Below are positions 38,171 through 47,686 of a DNA stretch of 64,000 bases, piece by piece (positions within the stretch are counted from its first letter, which is position 1; each line of letters begins with the position of its first letter). The stretch spans positions 1-64,000 of the forward strand of contig USQQ01000005.1 of the NCBI GenBank assembly GCA_900556875.1, read 5' to 3'. Source of the stretch: an uncultured Collinsella sp. GTDB taxonomy: Bacteria > Actinomycetota > Coriobacteriia > Coriobacteriales > Coriobacteriaceae. A model generated the notes under the pieces. That model saw only the letters and a program-made list of their open reading frames with translations. It did no database searches and was not told the origin of the DNA. Made by a program: the position numbers and the translations under genes.

Positions 38171-38197
38171 AGAGGGTCGCTTGCGGCCCTCTTTATT
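38171..38197 (+). terminator. Amidohydrolase terminator
   Basis: A stem AGAGGGTCGC / GCGGCCCTCT with a short loop, followed by TTATT, 60 bases after the stop. Confidence 0.6.
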
Positions 38198-38223
38198 GCT
38201 ATGGGTGCTACGGACAAGAGGGG

Positions 38224-39615
38224 ATGACGGTGGATTTAAACAGGCTGATTCTGGTCAAGAGCTACAACTCTACCAAGGTCTTTCGTACGGCCCAGCATGT
38301 GGTCCAGGCCATCCTGCTCGGTGTTGTCGTTCCGGCGCTTATCCTGTTGCTTATCTGGGATTTAACCGATAATCCCAATCCCGTTCCGGGCGTTGTCGTT
38401 ATTGCCGGCCTGGTCATGCTGTGCTTCTTTTTCTCGTATGTCTTTGTGGTCCCCGACGACCTCACATCGAGCGCAACCGACCGTACACTCGCCATCGCAT
38501 CAAAAATATTCGCCTACACGTCGCGTGGCCTTACGCCCGAAGCTGCCCTGGGCGCCTCCAAAATCATTCTGTCCGAAACTATCGCCTCGGCCATCTGCTT
38601 CACCGACGGCAAGCAGGTGTTGGCAAGTTGGGGCGAGGATTCGACAAAGTGTCCCGCCGGCACCCCGGTCGTGCTCGAGACCACGCTCAGTGTGATTGAG
38701 ACGGGCGAGCAGAGCGTGTTTTCGCGTGACACCTCCAATGAGACGGGTGGCTATTTTCCCCGCCTGCGCGCCGGTATTGTCGCACCGCTTACCGTGCGCG
38801 GGCATTGCGTGGGTACGCTCGAGCTGTACTATCCCCGCCTGAGCAGCATCGATATGCGCCAGACGGCGTTAGCCTCGGGCTTTGCCGATCTCATTTCCAC
38901 GCAGCTCGCCAGCTTTGAGCTCGAGCGCCAGGACGAGCTTACGGCCCGCGTGGAGCTGCGCGCCCTGCAGTCGCAGGTCGACCCGCATTTTCTGTTCAAT
39001 ACCATCAGCACTATCGTGTCGCTCGTGCGAACCGAGCCCGACAAGGCGCGATCGCTGCTGATCGACTTTTCCAATTACTATCGTCAGACGCTTTCTGACT
39101 CCGATACGCTCACCACGCTCGAGCATGAGGTGGAACAGGGCACTCGTTATATCAATCTTATGCAGGCCCGGTATGGCGACGGCCGTCTGCGCGTTTCGGT
39201 CGACATCGACTTTGAGGTGCGCGACAGCATGGTGCCGCCGTTTATCTTACAGCCGCTGCTCGAAAACTGCATCAAGCATGCCCAGCGCGAGACCGAGCCG
39301 CTTTCTATTCGTGTTGGGGCTTTTGAGACCGATGACGGTCTGGAGATCATCGTCGAAGATGACGGCATCGGTATGAGCGAAGAAGTCTGCGCGCACCTGT
39401 TTGAGCAGCATCGCCGAGAGGAGCCCGAGAGCATTACCGCCGACGGCTCCATCAAGCGAGGCTGCGGCCTGGCGCTCTTCAACGTGCTTCAGCGCATCCA
39501 TTTCTTTTACGGGGAAGATTCTGGCATGCGCGTGAAGTCCCAGGAGGGCGTGGGGACGCAGGTCATCGTCGAGCTGAACGGCGAGCCGCATGAGCCGGCG
39601 CCGATGAAGGTGTAG
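38224..39615 (+). CDS. LytS-type sensor histidine kinase, first copy
   Basis: 463 residues: two membrane helices near the N-terminus (about 25-80), a GAF-like sensor domain (about 95-230), then the His-kinase motif QSQVDPHFLFNTIS with phosphoacceptor His and HATPase boxes LQPLLENCIKHA and EDDGIGMS. It passes phosphate to the LytR-type regulator encoded 39 bases downstream. ATG 38224 is taken as start, but GTG 38230 has a better spacing from GAGGGG. Confidence 0.93.
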   Translation: MTVDLNRLILVKSYNSTKVFRTAQHVVQAILLGVVVPALILLLIWDLTDNPNPVPGVVVIAGLVMLCFFFSYVFVVPDDLTSSATDRTLAIASKIFAYTSRGLTPEAALGASKIILSETIASAICFTDGKQVLASWGEDSTKCPAGTPVVLETTLSVIETGEQSVFSRDTSNETGGYFPRLRAGIVAPLTVRGHCVGTLELYYPRLSSIDMRQTALASGFADLISTQLASFELERQDELTARVELRALQSQVDPHFLFNTISTIVSLVRTEPDKARSLLIDFSNYYRQTLSDSDTLTTLEHEVEQGTRYINLMQARYGDGRLRVSVDIDFEVRDSMVPPFILQPLLENCIKHAQRETEPLSIRVGAFETDDGLEIIVEDDGIGMSEEVCAHLFEQHRREEPESITADGSIKRGCGLALFNVLQRIHFFYGEDSGMRVKSQEGVGTQVIVELNGEPHEPAPMKV

Positions 39616-39654
39616 CGCGCGGTTGGATTGAGAGAAAAAAGAGGGGAAGCGCAT

Positions 39655-40389
39655 ATGTCCGAGGGATGGAACATCTTGGTGGTTGATGACGAGCCTCCTA
39701 TTAGGGCTGAGCTACGTTATCTGCTGGAAAAGGATGCACGTGTGGGACAGATTGCCGAGGCGGGCAATGTCACCGAGGCCGTGGAGTCGATTCTGTCGAA
39801 CAAGCCCGACGTGCTGTTTTTGGATATCACGATGCCCGGCCGCTCGGGAATTGAGCTAGCCGAGACCCTGCAAAACCTAAAGACGCCGCCGGTGGTGGTG
39901 TTTGTGACGGCGTTTGCAGAGTTCGCGGCCGATGCCTATAACCTCGATGCCGTCGATTACATCGTCAAGCCAGTCGAGGATGCCCGCCTGTCAAAGGCAC
40001 TCGACAAGATCGAGACCGCTCTGGGCGCTCGCCGTGTCGTCCATGCTCCGAGCCAGCCATTGCGCCTGACGGTGGATCGTGGGGGTAAAAAGGTGTTCAT
40101 TCCCGTGGCGGATGTCTGCTACTTTGAGGCACGCGCCGATTTTTGCAACGCCGTCTGCGCCGAGGGAACATACCTGATCAATGAGTCGATTTCCTCGCTC
40201 GAGCGGCGCCTGGCCTCCGAGGGCTTTATCCGTGTCCACCGCAGTTATCTGGTCAATTTGGAAGACGTGCACAATGTCGAGATCGGCTCCACGGGCCTGA
40301 TGGAGCTCAGGCTCGATCGCGTGACCTCGACGGTGCCCGTGTCCCGCCGTCGCGCCGCCGAGGTTAAGACGCACCTGGGGCTTGCGTAA
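39655..40389 (+). CDS. LytR/AlgR-type response regulator, first copy
   Basis: 244 residues. The receiver domain has VVDDEPP, the phosphoacceptor Asp in LFLDITMPG, FVTAFAEFA and the conserved Lys in YIVKPVEDA. The C-terminal LytTR DNA-binding domain (about 145-240) has RVHRSYLVNLEDV and VPVSRRRAAEVK. It is the partner of the preceding kinase. Confidence 0.95.
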   Translation: MSEGWNILVVDDEPPIRAELRYLLEKDARVGQIAEAGNVTEAVESILSNKPDVLFLDITMPGRSGIELAETLQNLKTPPVVVFVTAFAEFAADAYNLDAVDYIVKPVEDARLSKALDKIETALGARRVVHAPSQPLRLTVDRGGKKVFIPVADVCYFEARADFCNAVCAEGTYLINESISSLERRLASEGFIRVHRSYLVNLEDVHNVEIGSTGLMELRLDRVTSTVPVSRRRAAEVKTHLGLA

Positions 40390-40481
40390 GCGGTCCGCAC
40401 GCCACCGTTTACCGCCGCAGGTTTGGCACGGGCGCGCGGTGGGCATAATGGGTGGCATCGAATGAAATCGAAAGGATCATT

Positions 40482-41426
40482 ATGCCTGCGCTCATTACGC
40501 ATCATCTGTTTGGCGAGGAAAGCATCGACCGTCTTCCGCAGGGCGTTATCACGTCCGACGAGGAGCGTATTGCCTTTATCCTGGGCAACCAGGGCCCCGA
40601 CCCGTTTTTCTTCCACATGCTCACGCCGCGCGTTTCCGATTGCACGTTGCTTGCTCAGGTCATGCACCGCTCGCGTATGTCGCGCCAGTTCTCGTGTCTG
40701 CGCGACGGCGTGTCGCACCTGCAACCGCGCGATGCCAACCTGGGTCGCGCCTTTGCGCTGGGCCTGCTGTCGCACTATGTGCTCGACCGCAATGCCCACC
40801 CCTTTGTCTACGAGCAGCAGTTTGGCATTGTGGACTCCGATCCCGAGCTCGAGGCTTCGGGCAGCCAAGTTCACGCCGTGCTCGAAAGCGACCTGGACGT
40901 GCTGATGCTGCAGCTCAAGCGCGATGGGGCAACGGTCGAGGATTATCCGCCGGCGGGCGAGATCGTCACGACCGACCGCATCAATCGTGTTGCCGGCGTG
41001 CTGATGAGCTACGTCGCCGGGCGCGTGTACGGTATCGACATCCCGGCGGGGGAGTACGCCGGCGCCGTAGCCGACATGCAGCTGCTCTACCGCACTATCG
41101 AGCCGGCCGGTTCGGCCAAGACGCGCGCGATTGCCCTGATCGAGGGCTTGGTGCACGATTATTCGCTGCTCGACGGCCTTGCGCACCGTGTGACGACCGA
41201 GCTGCCCGAGCGTACCGGCAACCTGGGCCACTTGGCATGGAAGAACCCCTTTACCGACGAGGTCTCGAACGAGAGTTTCCCCGAGGTCTTTGACCGCGCG
41301 CTGGTCGATTACGAGTGCACGGTCGCCCGCTTTATCGAGACCGGCGATATGGAAGCCGTGACCAACCATGTCAATTACAGCGGTCGCGTGCTCGGCGCCG
41401 ACGAAGAGTTCGACCGCGAGGAGTAG
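40482..41426 (+). CDS. Zinc-dependent phospholipase C-like protein
   Basis: 314 residues. PALITHHLFGEES, ILGNQGPDPFFFHML and LGLLSHYVLDRNAHPFVY give the His/Asp pattern of the zinc-dependent phospholipase C fold (zinc_dep_PLPC family). No signal peptide is visible, so it would act in the cytoplasm. AAAGGA lies before the start. The substrate is unknown. Confidence 0.83.
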   Translation: MPALITHHLFGEESIDRLPQGVITSDEERIAFILGNQGPDPFFFHMLTPRVSDCTLLAQVMHRSRMSRQFSCLRDGVSHLQPRDANLGRAFALGLLSHYVLDRNAHPFVYEQQFGIVDSDPELEASGSQVHAVLESDLDVLMLQLKRDGATVEDYPPAGEIVTTDRINRVAGVLMSYVAGRVYGIDIPAGEYAGAVADMQLLYRTIEPAGSAKTRAIALIEGLVHDYSLLDGLAHRVTTELPERTGNLGHLAWKNPFTDEVSNESFPEVFDRALVDYECTVARFIETGDMEAVTNHVNYSGRVLGADEEFDREE

Positions 41427-41527
41427 GGCTCGTGCGTGCCCCTTTGCCGAATCCTTACCGGCGCCTCTGGACAATTGGGGTACGATGAACTAACTGCATA
41501 TCGGGCGAATACGAAGGGGCCCTGTCC

Positions 41528-42787
41528 ATGAAATACACCAAGCTCGAGCGTAACTGGGTTATGTACGATGTGGGCAACTCGGCCCTCGTACTGCTCAATA
41601 CCTCGGTGGTGCCCATCTACTTTAACGCCATCAATACCGGTGCTTCCTCGGCAGACCTGGTGGTCGCTTGGGGCAACGCGCAGACGATCGCCTCGCTAGT
41701 CATTGCCATGCTCATGCCCATTCTGGGCGCGCTTGCCGATTACGCCGGCAACAAGATCAAGTTCTTCTTGGGCTCCTTCCTCACGGGCCTGGTCCTTTGC
41801 CTGGCGCAGGCTATCCCAATGTCCGCCATGGCATTTTTGACCGTGTACGTGCTGTGCACCATCGGCCTTAACTCTTCTATGACGTTCTACGACGCCATGC
41901 TGCCCGACATTACCACCGACGAGCGCATGGACGCCGTGTCCAGCTCGGGCTATGCCTGGGGTTACATCGGTTCCACCGTACCGTTCATCATCTGCCTGGC
42001 GCTTATCATGGGTGGCCCCGCTCTCGGCGTCCCCACCATGCTGGCAACGCGTCTGTCGTTTATCATCACCGGTGCCTGGTGGCTCATCTTTACCCTGCCG
42101 CTCATTCGCACCTATAAGCAAAAGTACGGTCGCGAGCGCGGTCCCCAGGACACCATCGGCCACATCGTGGGCGGTGTGTTCTCCGAGGTCGGACACACCA
42201 TGCGCGAGATCGCCCACAACAAGACCGTGCTGGTCTACATGATCGCGTTCTTCTTCTACATCGACGGCGTGCACACGGTCATTTCCATGGCAACCAGCTA
42301 CGGCTCGGCTCTGGGTATCGATTCGACCCAGCTGGTGCTGGCGCTGCTCGTCACGCAGTTTGTGGCCTTCCCGTCCGCCATCATCTACGGCAAGCTCGCC
42401 GGACGCGTGGGCACGCTCAATATGATCTTGGTGGCGGTCGCCGCCTACATGGGCATTGTGCTGTTCGCCGCGTTCTTCCTAAAGACCGCCTTTGAGTTCT
42501 GGGTGCTTGCCATTATGGTCGGCCTGTTCCAGGGCGGCGTGCAAGCGCTCAGCCGTAGCTACTTTGGCCGCATTATCCCTAAAGAAAAATCCAACGAGTA
42601 CTATGGCTTCTTTGACATCTTTGGTCGTTATGCAAGCGTCATGGGCACCTTTCTAGTGTCGGTCGTCACCTCGCTGACCGGCAACCCGTCGCTGGGCGTC
42701 CTTTCCATTGGCGTGCTGCTGGTTGTTGGCTTTATGCTGCTGGTCCGCCTGTCCCGCATGACTCAGGCGGCGGGGCATGCCGCATAG
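41528..42787 (+). CDS. MFS transporter, UMF1/Atg22-like
   Basis: 419 residues, about 12 membrane helices. The YDVGNSA motif at the N-terminus and DAMLPDITTDERMDAVSSSGYAW in the first half are hallmarks of the UMF1 family related to fungal Atg22 vacuolar effluxers. In bacteria the substrate is not settled; amino-acid or peptide efflux is the usual guess. A strong terminator follows. Confidence 0.9.
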   Translation: MKYTKLERNWVMYDVGNSALVLLNTSVVPIYFNAINTGASSADLVVAWGNAQTIASLVIAMLMPILGALADYAGNKIKFFLGSFLTGLVLCLAQAIPMSAMAFLTVYVLCTIGLNSSMTFYDAMLPDITTDERMDAVSSSGYAWGYIGSTVPFIICLALIMGGPALGVPTMLATRLSFIITGAWWLIFTLPLIRTYKQKYGRERGPQDTIGHIVGGVFSEVGHTMREIAHNKTVLVYMIAFFFYIDGVHTVISMATSYGSALGIDSTQLVLALLVTQFVAFPSAIIYGKLAGRVGTLNMILVAVAAYMGIVLFAAFFLKTAFEFWVLAIMVGLFQGGVQALSRSYFGRIIPKEKSNEYYGFFDIFGRYASVMGTFLVSVVTSLTGNPSLGVLSIGVLLVVGFMLLVRLSRMTQAAGHAA

Positions 42788-42900
42788 GAGCGAGCGGCTA
42801 TTGTGCCTGTCCGCGATACTCTTTTGGGGTTATCCGCAATAAACATTCTGACTTTCGAACAATGATTAGCCCAAGTGGGTATGATGGAGTCAGCTAGGTC

Positions 42901-42937
42901 GCGGGGCGTCGCCTGTGTTTGGCGGCGTCCCGTTTTT
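42901..42937 (+). terminator. Terminator after the UMF1 transporter
   Basis: A GGGGCGTCGCC / GGCGGCGTCCC stem with a 7-base loop, ending in GTTTTTG, before the glycosyltransferase gene. Confidence 0.8.
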
Positions 42938-42958
42938 GTGTTGCAGGGAGGGTAAGGC

Positions 42959-44146
42959 ATGAACGCCACGGTCGTGATTCCAACGTATTGGGCGGGCGAT
43001 GACGCTCGCGCAAACGCCCCTGGCACCTATGACCATTCGACACGACTCAACGCCGACAATCCCGAACTCGACCGCTGCCTGGCCTCGCTTGAGCAGGTGC
43101 GCGACATCCCGCGCATCATCCTTTTGGTGGTCTGTCCCGTTTCTGCCACAGCCGATGTGTCGCTGCGCGTGCACGAGATTGTCGACGCTCATCCTACGCT
43201 CAAGGTCACCGTTGTCACCAACACCCAGGCCTCGCGCATCGCAGACCGGGTTGCTCAGATCGCGCCCAAGGGTTCGGGCGAGTGCGTGAGCCTGCGAGGC
43301 TACGGTGCCATCCGCAACATGGGGCTGGCCTGTGCCGCTGTGCTGGGGCATGACGCGGTTATCTTTTTGGATGACGATGAGACTGTCATCGACGCCGACT
43401 TTATGAAGCGCGCGACCTATGCGTTGGGGCAGCAGACACGTCAGGGCTTGCCGATCTTGGTCAAGAGCGGCTATTTCTACGATCGCGACGGCTCGCCGTT
43501 GGCTCCTACGGACAAGGCGGGCATCTGCCATCGTTGGTGGACCAAGCGCATCGAGTTCAACCGTTGGATGAAAAAGGCGCTCTCGGGCACCCGCATCTCG
43601 CGCTCCAACTACGTGTGCGGCGGCCTGATGGCCCTGCACGCCCGCGCCTTTACGCGTGTGGCCTTTGACCCGTTTATCACCCGCGGCGAGGACTTGGATT
43701 ACCTCTTTAACATGCGCATGTTTGGCTACGACGTGTGGTTCGATAACGAGTGGACCGTGCGCCATCTGCCTCCGGAGTCCGAAAAGCGCTCACCGCGCTT
43801 TATGCAGGATGTATACCGTTGGTACTACGAACGGGCCAAGTTGACATTCGCCGCGCATCAAAAGGAGCTCATTCCCGTTACGGCGGCATCGCTCATGCCC
43901 TACCCGGGCCCGTGGATTTCGCGCGAGCTCGACGACCGCGTGCGCAAGACCGCTATGGTCCGCAGCGTGTTTACCCGCGAGCATGAGGGCTACCTGCGCA
44001 TCTGGCGCCATGGTATCGACGAGGCAAAGGCCTATGCGCGCCAAAACGCTGCAAGCTATCTGCGTTTCCAGAGCTTTTGGCCCAAGATCATGGACGGGTT
44101 TTGGCGTGACGCACAACTGATCAGTATCCTGGAGGGGGCCGAATGA
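42959..44146 (+). CDS. Family 2-like glycosyltransferase
   Basis: 395 residues, no membrane helices. The GT-A fold is marked by TVVIPTYW at the N-terminus, GYGAIRNMGLACA, the metal-binding LDDDE and CGGLMALHARAF. The donor and acceptor cannot be read from sequence. GGGAGGG precedes the start. The stop overlaps the second LytS start by 4 bases (ATGA at 44143-44146), so it is coupled to a two-component system. Confidence 0.87.
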   Translation: MNATVVIPTYWAGDDARANAPGTYDHSTRLNADNPELDRCLASLEQVRDIPRIILLVVCPVSATADVSLRVHEIVDAHPTLKVTVVTNTQASRIADRVAQIAPKGSGECVSLRGYGAIRNMGLACAAVLGHDAVIFLDDDETVIDADFMKRATYALGQQTRQGLPILVKSGYFYDRDGSPLAPTDKAGICHRWWTKRIEFNRWMKKALSGTRISRSNYVCGGLMALHARAFTRVAFDPFITRGEDLDYLFNMRMFGYDVWFDNEWTVRHLPPESEKRSPRFMQDVYRWYYERAKLTFAAHQKELIPVTAASLMPYPGPWISRELDDRVRKTAMVRSVFTREHEGYLRIWRHGIDEAKAYARQNAASYLRFQSFWPKIMDGFWRDAQLISILEGAE

Positions 44147-45486
44147 TCGACCGCCGCGCCCAGCGCGATAGTTCAATATCAATCTTTCGCATCATTGCCG
44201 TTGCCTGCGCCATTTGCGTGCTGGTGTACTTTATTTTTGCCTTGGTGACCGGTATCGAGCCGATCGCCACGGTGATTGCCTGCGCGCTGCTGTGCATCTT
44301 TCTGTGCATTTTTATCTTTTTGACGCTCAATCCCGATTCGGTGCGCTCCCAGTACACCGAGGAGACGCTCTCGGTGGCCTCGGCCATGCTCGAGGACATT
44401 AAGGGCGGTCTGACGCAGGAGTCGGCGCGTTTGGTGTGCCGGCGCATTTTGCCCGAGACGCGCGCCATGACGGTGGCCATCACCGACGAGGACAACGTGC
44501 TTGCCTGCGCGGGCGAGTTTGAGGAAAAACTGCTGCCCGATACTCCCATCCACACGCTTGCCACACGCTACGTTATCGAACATGGCATCGTGCAGTCGTT
44601 CAACCGTATGGTGGATGTCGTGGGCTCGGACGGCTCGCACAACCAAGTCCCCGCCGGCATTATCGCCCCCATCAAGGTGGGCGATCGTACCGTCGGTACG
44701 CTCAAGTTCTACTACAAGACCCCGCGCGCCGTCGACCGTACCCAGTACGCGCTTGCCTCGGGCTTTGCCGAGATCTTGTCCACACAGCTCGCCATCCACG
44801 AGCTCGAGGTACAAAAGGAACTCACGGCGCGCGCCGAGGTGCGTGCGCTGCAAGCGCAGATTAACCCGCACTTCCTGTTCAACACGCTGAACACCATTGC
44901 ATCGTTTACGCGCACCGACCCGCTGCGGGCCCGCGAACTGCTTCGTGAGTTCTCATCGTTCTATCGTGCCACGCTCGACAACTCGGGATCGCTTATTCCG
45001 GTCTCGCGCGAGGTCGCACAGACCAAGCGCTACCTTACCTTTGAGAAGGCCCGCTTTGGCGAGGACCGCGTGCTCGCGACGTTCGATGTGTCCGAGGACG
45101 TGGAAGATACGCTGGTGCCGGCGTTCGTGATCCAGCCGATTGTCGAGAACGCCGTGCGTCATGGTATGGGCGACGACGACGCCCTGAGGATCGACGTGAC
45201 CGTTCACCAAGACGGCGAGGATGCAATCTTGATTGCCGTGGCCGATAATGGCGTGGGCATGGATGAGGGTACCGCCGCCAGACTGTTTGACGAGCGCTCT
45301 GCCCGTCCCGACGCCAGCTCTCCCCAGGGTGGCGGCGCCGGTGTGGCCATGCACAATATTTCGGAGCGCATCCATCGCTTTTTTGGGCCGCACTCCTATA
45401 CGCGTGTCGAATCGGCGCCGGGCAAGGGCACCAAAGTGCTTCTTCATCTTGATTTGTCAGAGAGCATCTTTGACATTCAAGAGTAA
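44143..45486 (+). CDS. LytS-type sensor histidine kinase, second copy
   Basis: 447 residues with the same plan as the kinase at 38224: two membrane helices (about 15-65), a GAF-like sensor domain, QAQINPHFLFNTLN with the phosphoacceptor His, and HATPase boxes IQPIVENAVRHG and ADNGVGMDE. It is clearly a paralogue. It overlaps the glycosyltransferase by 4 bases and precedes its own response regulator by 72 bases. Confidence 0.94.
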   Translation: MIDRRAQRDSSISIFRIIAVACAICVLVYFIFALVTGIEPIATVIACALLCIFLCIFIFLTLNPDSVRSQYTEETLSVASAMLEDIKGGLTQESARLVCRRILPETRAMTVAITDEDNVLACAGEFEEKLLPDTPIHTLATRYVIEHGIVQSFNRMVDVVGSDGSHNQVPAGIIAPIKVGDRTVGTLKFYYKTPRAVDRTQYALASGFAEILSTQLAIHELEVQKELTARAEVRALQAQINPHFLFNTLNTIASFTRTDPLRARELLREFSSFYRATLDNSGSLIPVSREVAQTKRYLTFEKARFGEDRVLATFDVSEDVEDTLVPAFVIQPIVENAVRHGMGDDDALRIDVTVHQDGEDAILIAVADNGVGMDEGTAARLFDERSARPDASSPQGGGAGVAMHNISERIHRFFGPHSYTRVESAPGKGTKVLLHLDLSESIFDIQE

Positions 45487-45558
45487 AATAAAAGGCTACG
45501 GGCTCAACGTCATGCGACGGATGCCCGGCGTAGTTAGTTGACGAAAGGTTTTATCCCT

Positions 45559-46275
45559 ATGCTGCGTGCGATGATTGTGGATGATGAAGCGCCGGCTCGC
45601 TCGGAGCTTCGCTTCTTGCTCGAGCAAACGGGCAAGATCGGCACGATCACGGAGGCGTCGAGCGTCCGCTCCGCCATCGAGATGCTTATGGAAAGTCGCG
45701 TGGATGTCGTGTTTCTCGATATCTCGATGCCCGGTGCCTCGGGCCTGCAACTTGCCGAGGCGCTGCATAAGCTCAAAAATCCGCCGGCGATCGTGTTTGT
45801 GACTGCGTATAGCGACCATGCGGTCGAGGCATTCGACGTCGATGCCGTCGATTATCTGATGAAGCCTGTCGAGGAAGCTCGCTTGGATCGCGCGATCGAG
45901 AAGGTCATGCAACGCGCCAAGCCGGTTACGGACAGCAAAGTGACCATCGAGCGTATCCCGGTGGAAAAGGGCGGCCGCAAGGTGCTCATTCCCGTGGATG
46001 ACATCCGCTTTATCATGGCAAAGGACGATTACTCCTGCATCTATACCGTCGATGATCGCTTTTTGTCGACGACCTCGCTGGCGCAGTTTGAGGCCAAGCT
46101 CTGCGACTTTGGCTTCTTCCGTGTTCACCGCCGCTATATCGTCAACCTAGCGTGCGTCACGGACGTCGAGACGGTGCCCTCGGGCGCCATCCAGCTGGGC
46201 ATTACGGGCGTCGACGAACGCGTGCCGGTTTCTCGCCGCCGCGTCGTGCCGCTCAAGAAGGCCCTGAGTCTCTAG
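45559..46275 (+). CDS. LytR/AlgR-type response regulator, second copy
   Basis: 238 residues. Receiver domain with IVDDEAPA, Asp in VFLDISMPG, FVTAYSDHA and Lys in YLMKPVEEA; LytTR domain with RVHRRYIVNLACV and VPVSRRRVV. Paralogous to the regulator at 39655 along its whole length. ATG 45559 is preferred over TTG 45538, because family proteins start at MLRAMIVDD-like sequence. Confidence 0.95.
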   Translation: MLRAMIVDDEAPARSELRFLLEQTGKIGTITEASSVRSAIEMLMESRVDVVFLDISMPGASGLQLAEALHKLKNPPAIVFVTAYSDHAVEAFDVDAVDYLMKPVEEARLDRAIEKVMQRAKPVTDSKVTIERIPVEKGGRKVLIPVDDIRFIMAKDDYSCIYTVDDRFLSTTSLAQFEAKLCDFGFFRVHRRYIVNLACVTDVETVPSGAIQLGITGVDERVPVSRRRVVPLKKALSL

Positions 46276-46280
46276 CACGC

Positions 46281-46333
46281 TGGCCCCGCAGCCCTGTAGA
46301 CCCATCGTCTGCGGAGCCGTGGGGCCTTTTTTG
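46281..46333 (+). terminator. Terminator after second two-component system
   Basis: GGCCCCGC at 46281 and GTGGGGCC before a run of six Ts close a branched hairpin. Confidence 0.8.
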
Positions 46334-46371
46334 TATGTATCTGCCGAATCGTTTTTTGCGGAAGGGATCCC

Positions 46372-46839
46372 ATGAACAGTGCAAGCGCCAAGCGTATCGA
46401 CCTCATCTCGGACACCCACGGCTATTTATCGCCTGCGCTCTTGGATGAGCTTGAGGGCGCAGACCTGATCATCCACGCCGGCGACCTCACGTCAGAGATG
46501 GACTACGAGCACCTATGCACCATCGCCCCCGTGCGGGCCGTCTTGGGCAACAACGATTACTACCGCGACTACGGCCCCGATGTAGACCGTCTTGCACTCT
46601 TTACCTACGAAGGCCTCAAATTCGCCGTAGCCCACTACCGCGAAGACCTTCCGGTGGGATCCGTAGACGTAGCCATCAACGGTCACACCCACGTAACCAA
46701 AGAAGCCCAAGTAGGCCGCTGCCTGGTCCTCAATCCCGGTAGCGCCAGCTACCCCAGAGGCAGCCGAGGCCCCACCATGGCCAGAATGCTTGTCAAAGAC
46801 GGCAAAATCATAAGCACCAAATTTATTGACCTAGCGTAA
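46372..46839 (+). CDS. YfcE/MJ0936-type metallophosphoesterase
   Basis: 155 residues, single-domain calcineurin-like phosphoesterase. Motifs in order: LISDTHG, HAGDL, LGNNDYY, AHYRED (His of block IV) and NGHTH near the C-terminus. It hydrolyses phosphodiesters with two metals; the natural substrate is unknown. Confidence 0.93.
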   Translation: MNSASAKRIDLISDTHGYLSPALLDELEGADLIIHAGDLTSEMDYEHLCTIAPVRAVLGNNDYYRDYGPDVDRLALFTYEGLKFAVAHYREDLPVGSVDVAINGHTHVTKEAQVGRCLVLNPGSASYPRGSRGPTMARMLVKDGKIISTKFIDLA

Positions 46840-46849
46840 CCGCAACAAA

Positions 46850-46884
46850 GACGGGGGATGCACAATGCATCCCCCGTTTTCTTT
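46850..46884 (+). terminator. Phosphoesterase terminator
   Basis: An ACGGGGGATGCA / TGCATCCCCCGT stem with a 2-base loop, followed by TTTCTTTC. Confidence 0.85.
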
Positions 46885-46996
46885 CAGCCAAAGGCCGAGC
46901 TCCAACAAGAACCTTCAGACAACCCCACCGCGGAGAACGGGGCCGCCGAGCCGCGAAGCGGCGAGCAACAACATCGGCTTGAACCATGTGACGGCA

Positions 46997-47141
46997 GGGA
47001 GGGTCTTCGGGGCCGGCTGGCGCGGGTTAAGTTTGTCGCGAGTTCCGCACGCAAAGGAAAGCACTTAATGTGCTTTCCGTCTTGCGCAGGACTGTAGAGC
47101 AGCAAACTTAACCCACGCCAGCCGGCCCCGAAGACCCTCCC
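46997..47141. repeat. 39-bp inverted repeat with inner hairpin
   Basis: The arms 46997-47035 (starting GGGAGGGTCTTCGGGGCC) and 47103-47141 are inverted copies with one mismatch. Between them a perfect GGAAAGCAC / GTGCTTTCC hairpin lies at 47056-47078. No gene fits. It lies 29 bases before the tRNA-Asp promoter. Confidence 0.75.
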
Positions 47142-47173
47142 GGACGGCCCCAAAAATTTTTTCAAAAAAGTTG

Positions 47174-47203
47174 TTGCGCGCCGTACAGACTTCTGTGTAT
47201 ACT
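47174..47203 (+). promoter_or_regulatory. tRNA-Asp promoter
   Basis: TTGCGC (47174-47179) and TATACT (47198-47203) with an 18-base spacer, about 45 bases ahead of the tRNA. Confidence 0.6.
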
Positions 47204-47249
47204 AATCCCCGCAGCGCACGCGAGCGGAAACAAACGCGAACGTCTGCCT

Positions 47250-47327
<78 letters not shown>

Positions 47328-47335
47328 ACGCAATT

Positions 47336-47363
47336 AAAGCCACGTCTTCGGACGTGGCTTTTT
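47336..47363 (+). terminator. tRNA-Asp terminator
   Basis: AAAGCCACGTC / GACGTGGCTTT hairpin with a TTCG loop and further Ts. Confidence 0.9.
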
Positions 47364-47481
47364 GCGTTTGATGCACTTTGTTTCGATAGAACGATCGCCC
47401 TGGTGCATCTTCGCCCAGAATCCCCGCGCCTTCGGGAACGCAAGTAAAATCTAATAAGTATATCTGTCTGAACAACAGCTT

Positions 47482-47526
47482 TGTTGCGCAACACCTGTTC
47501 AACGAGACAGGGGGTTAGGTTATACT
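47482..47526 (+). promoter_or_regulatory. Palindrome and -10 upstream of Rrf2 gene
   Basis: TGTTGCGCAACA (47482-47493) is a perfect palindrome of the same type as at 22425 and 22501. TATACT at 47521-47526 is a good -10. The leader is about 155 bases long. The rest of 47366-47686 shows no gene. Confidence 0.5.
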
Positions 47527-47686
47527 AAATTCCACTGTGCGCCGCATCTGATGCATTTCGCTCCAAGCGCGGCACTCAGTGGATATCCGATTTACCATTT
47601 GGATGTCCTGGCGGTCATTTAGCGTCTCGACACAAGCTCGGCCCCGGAGCTCGTTCGAGCTGTTCGTATTCCTTGAAAGGGGAAAA

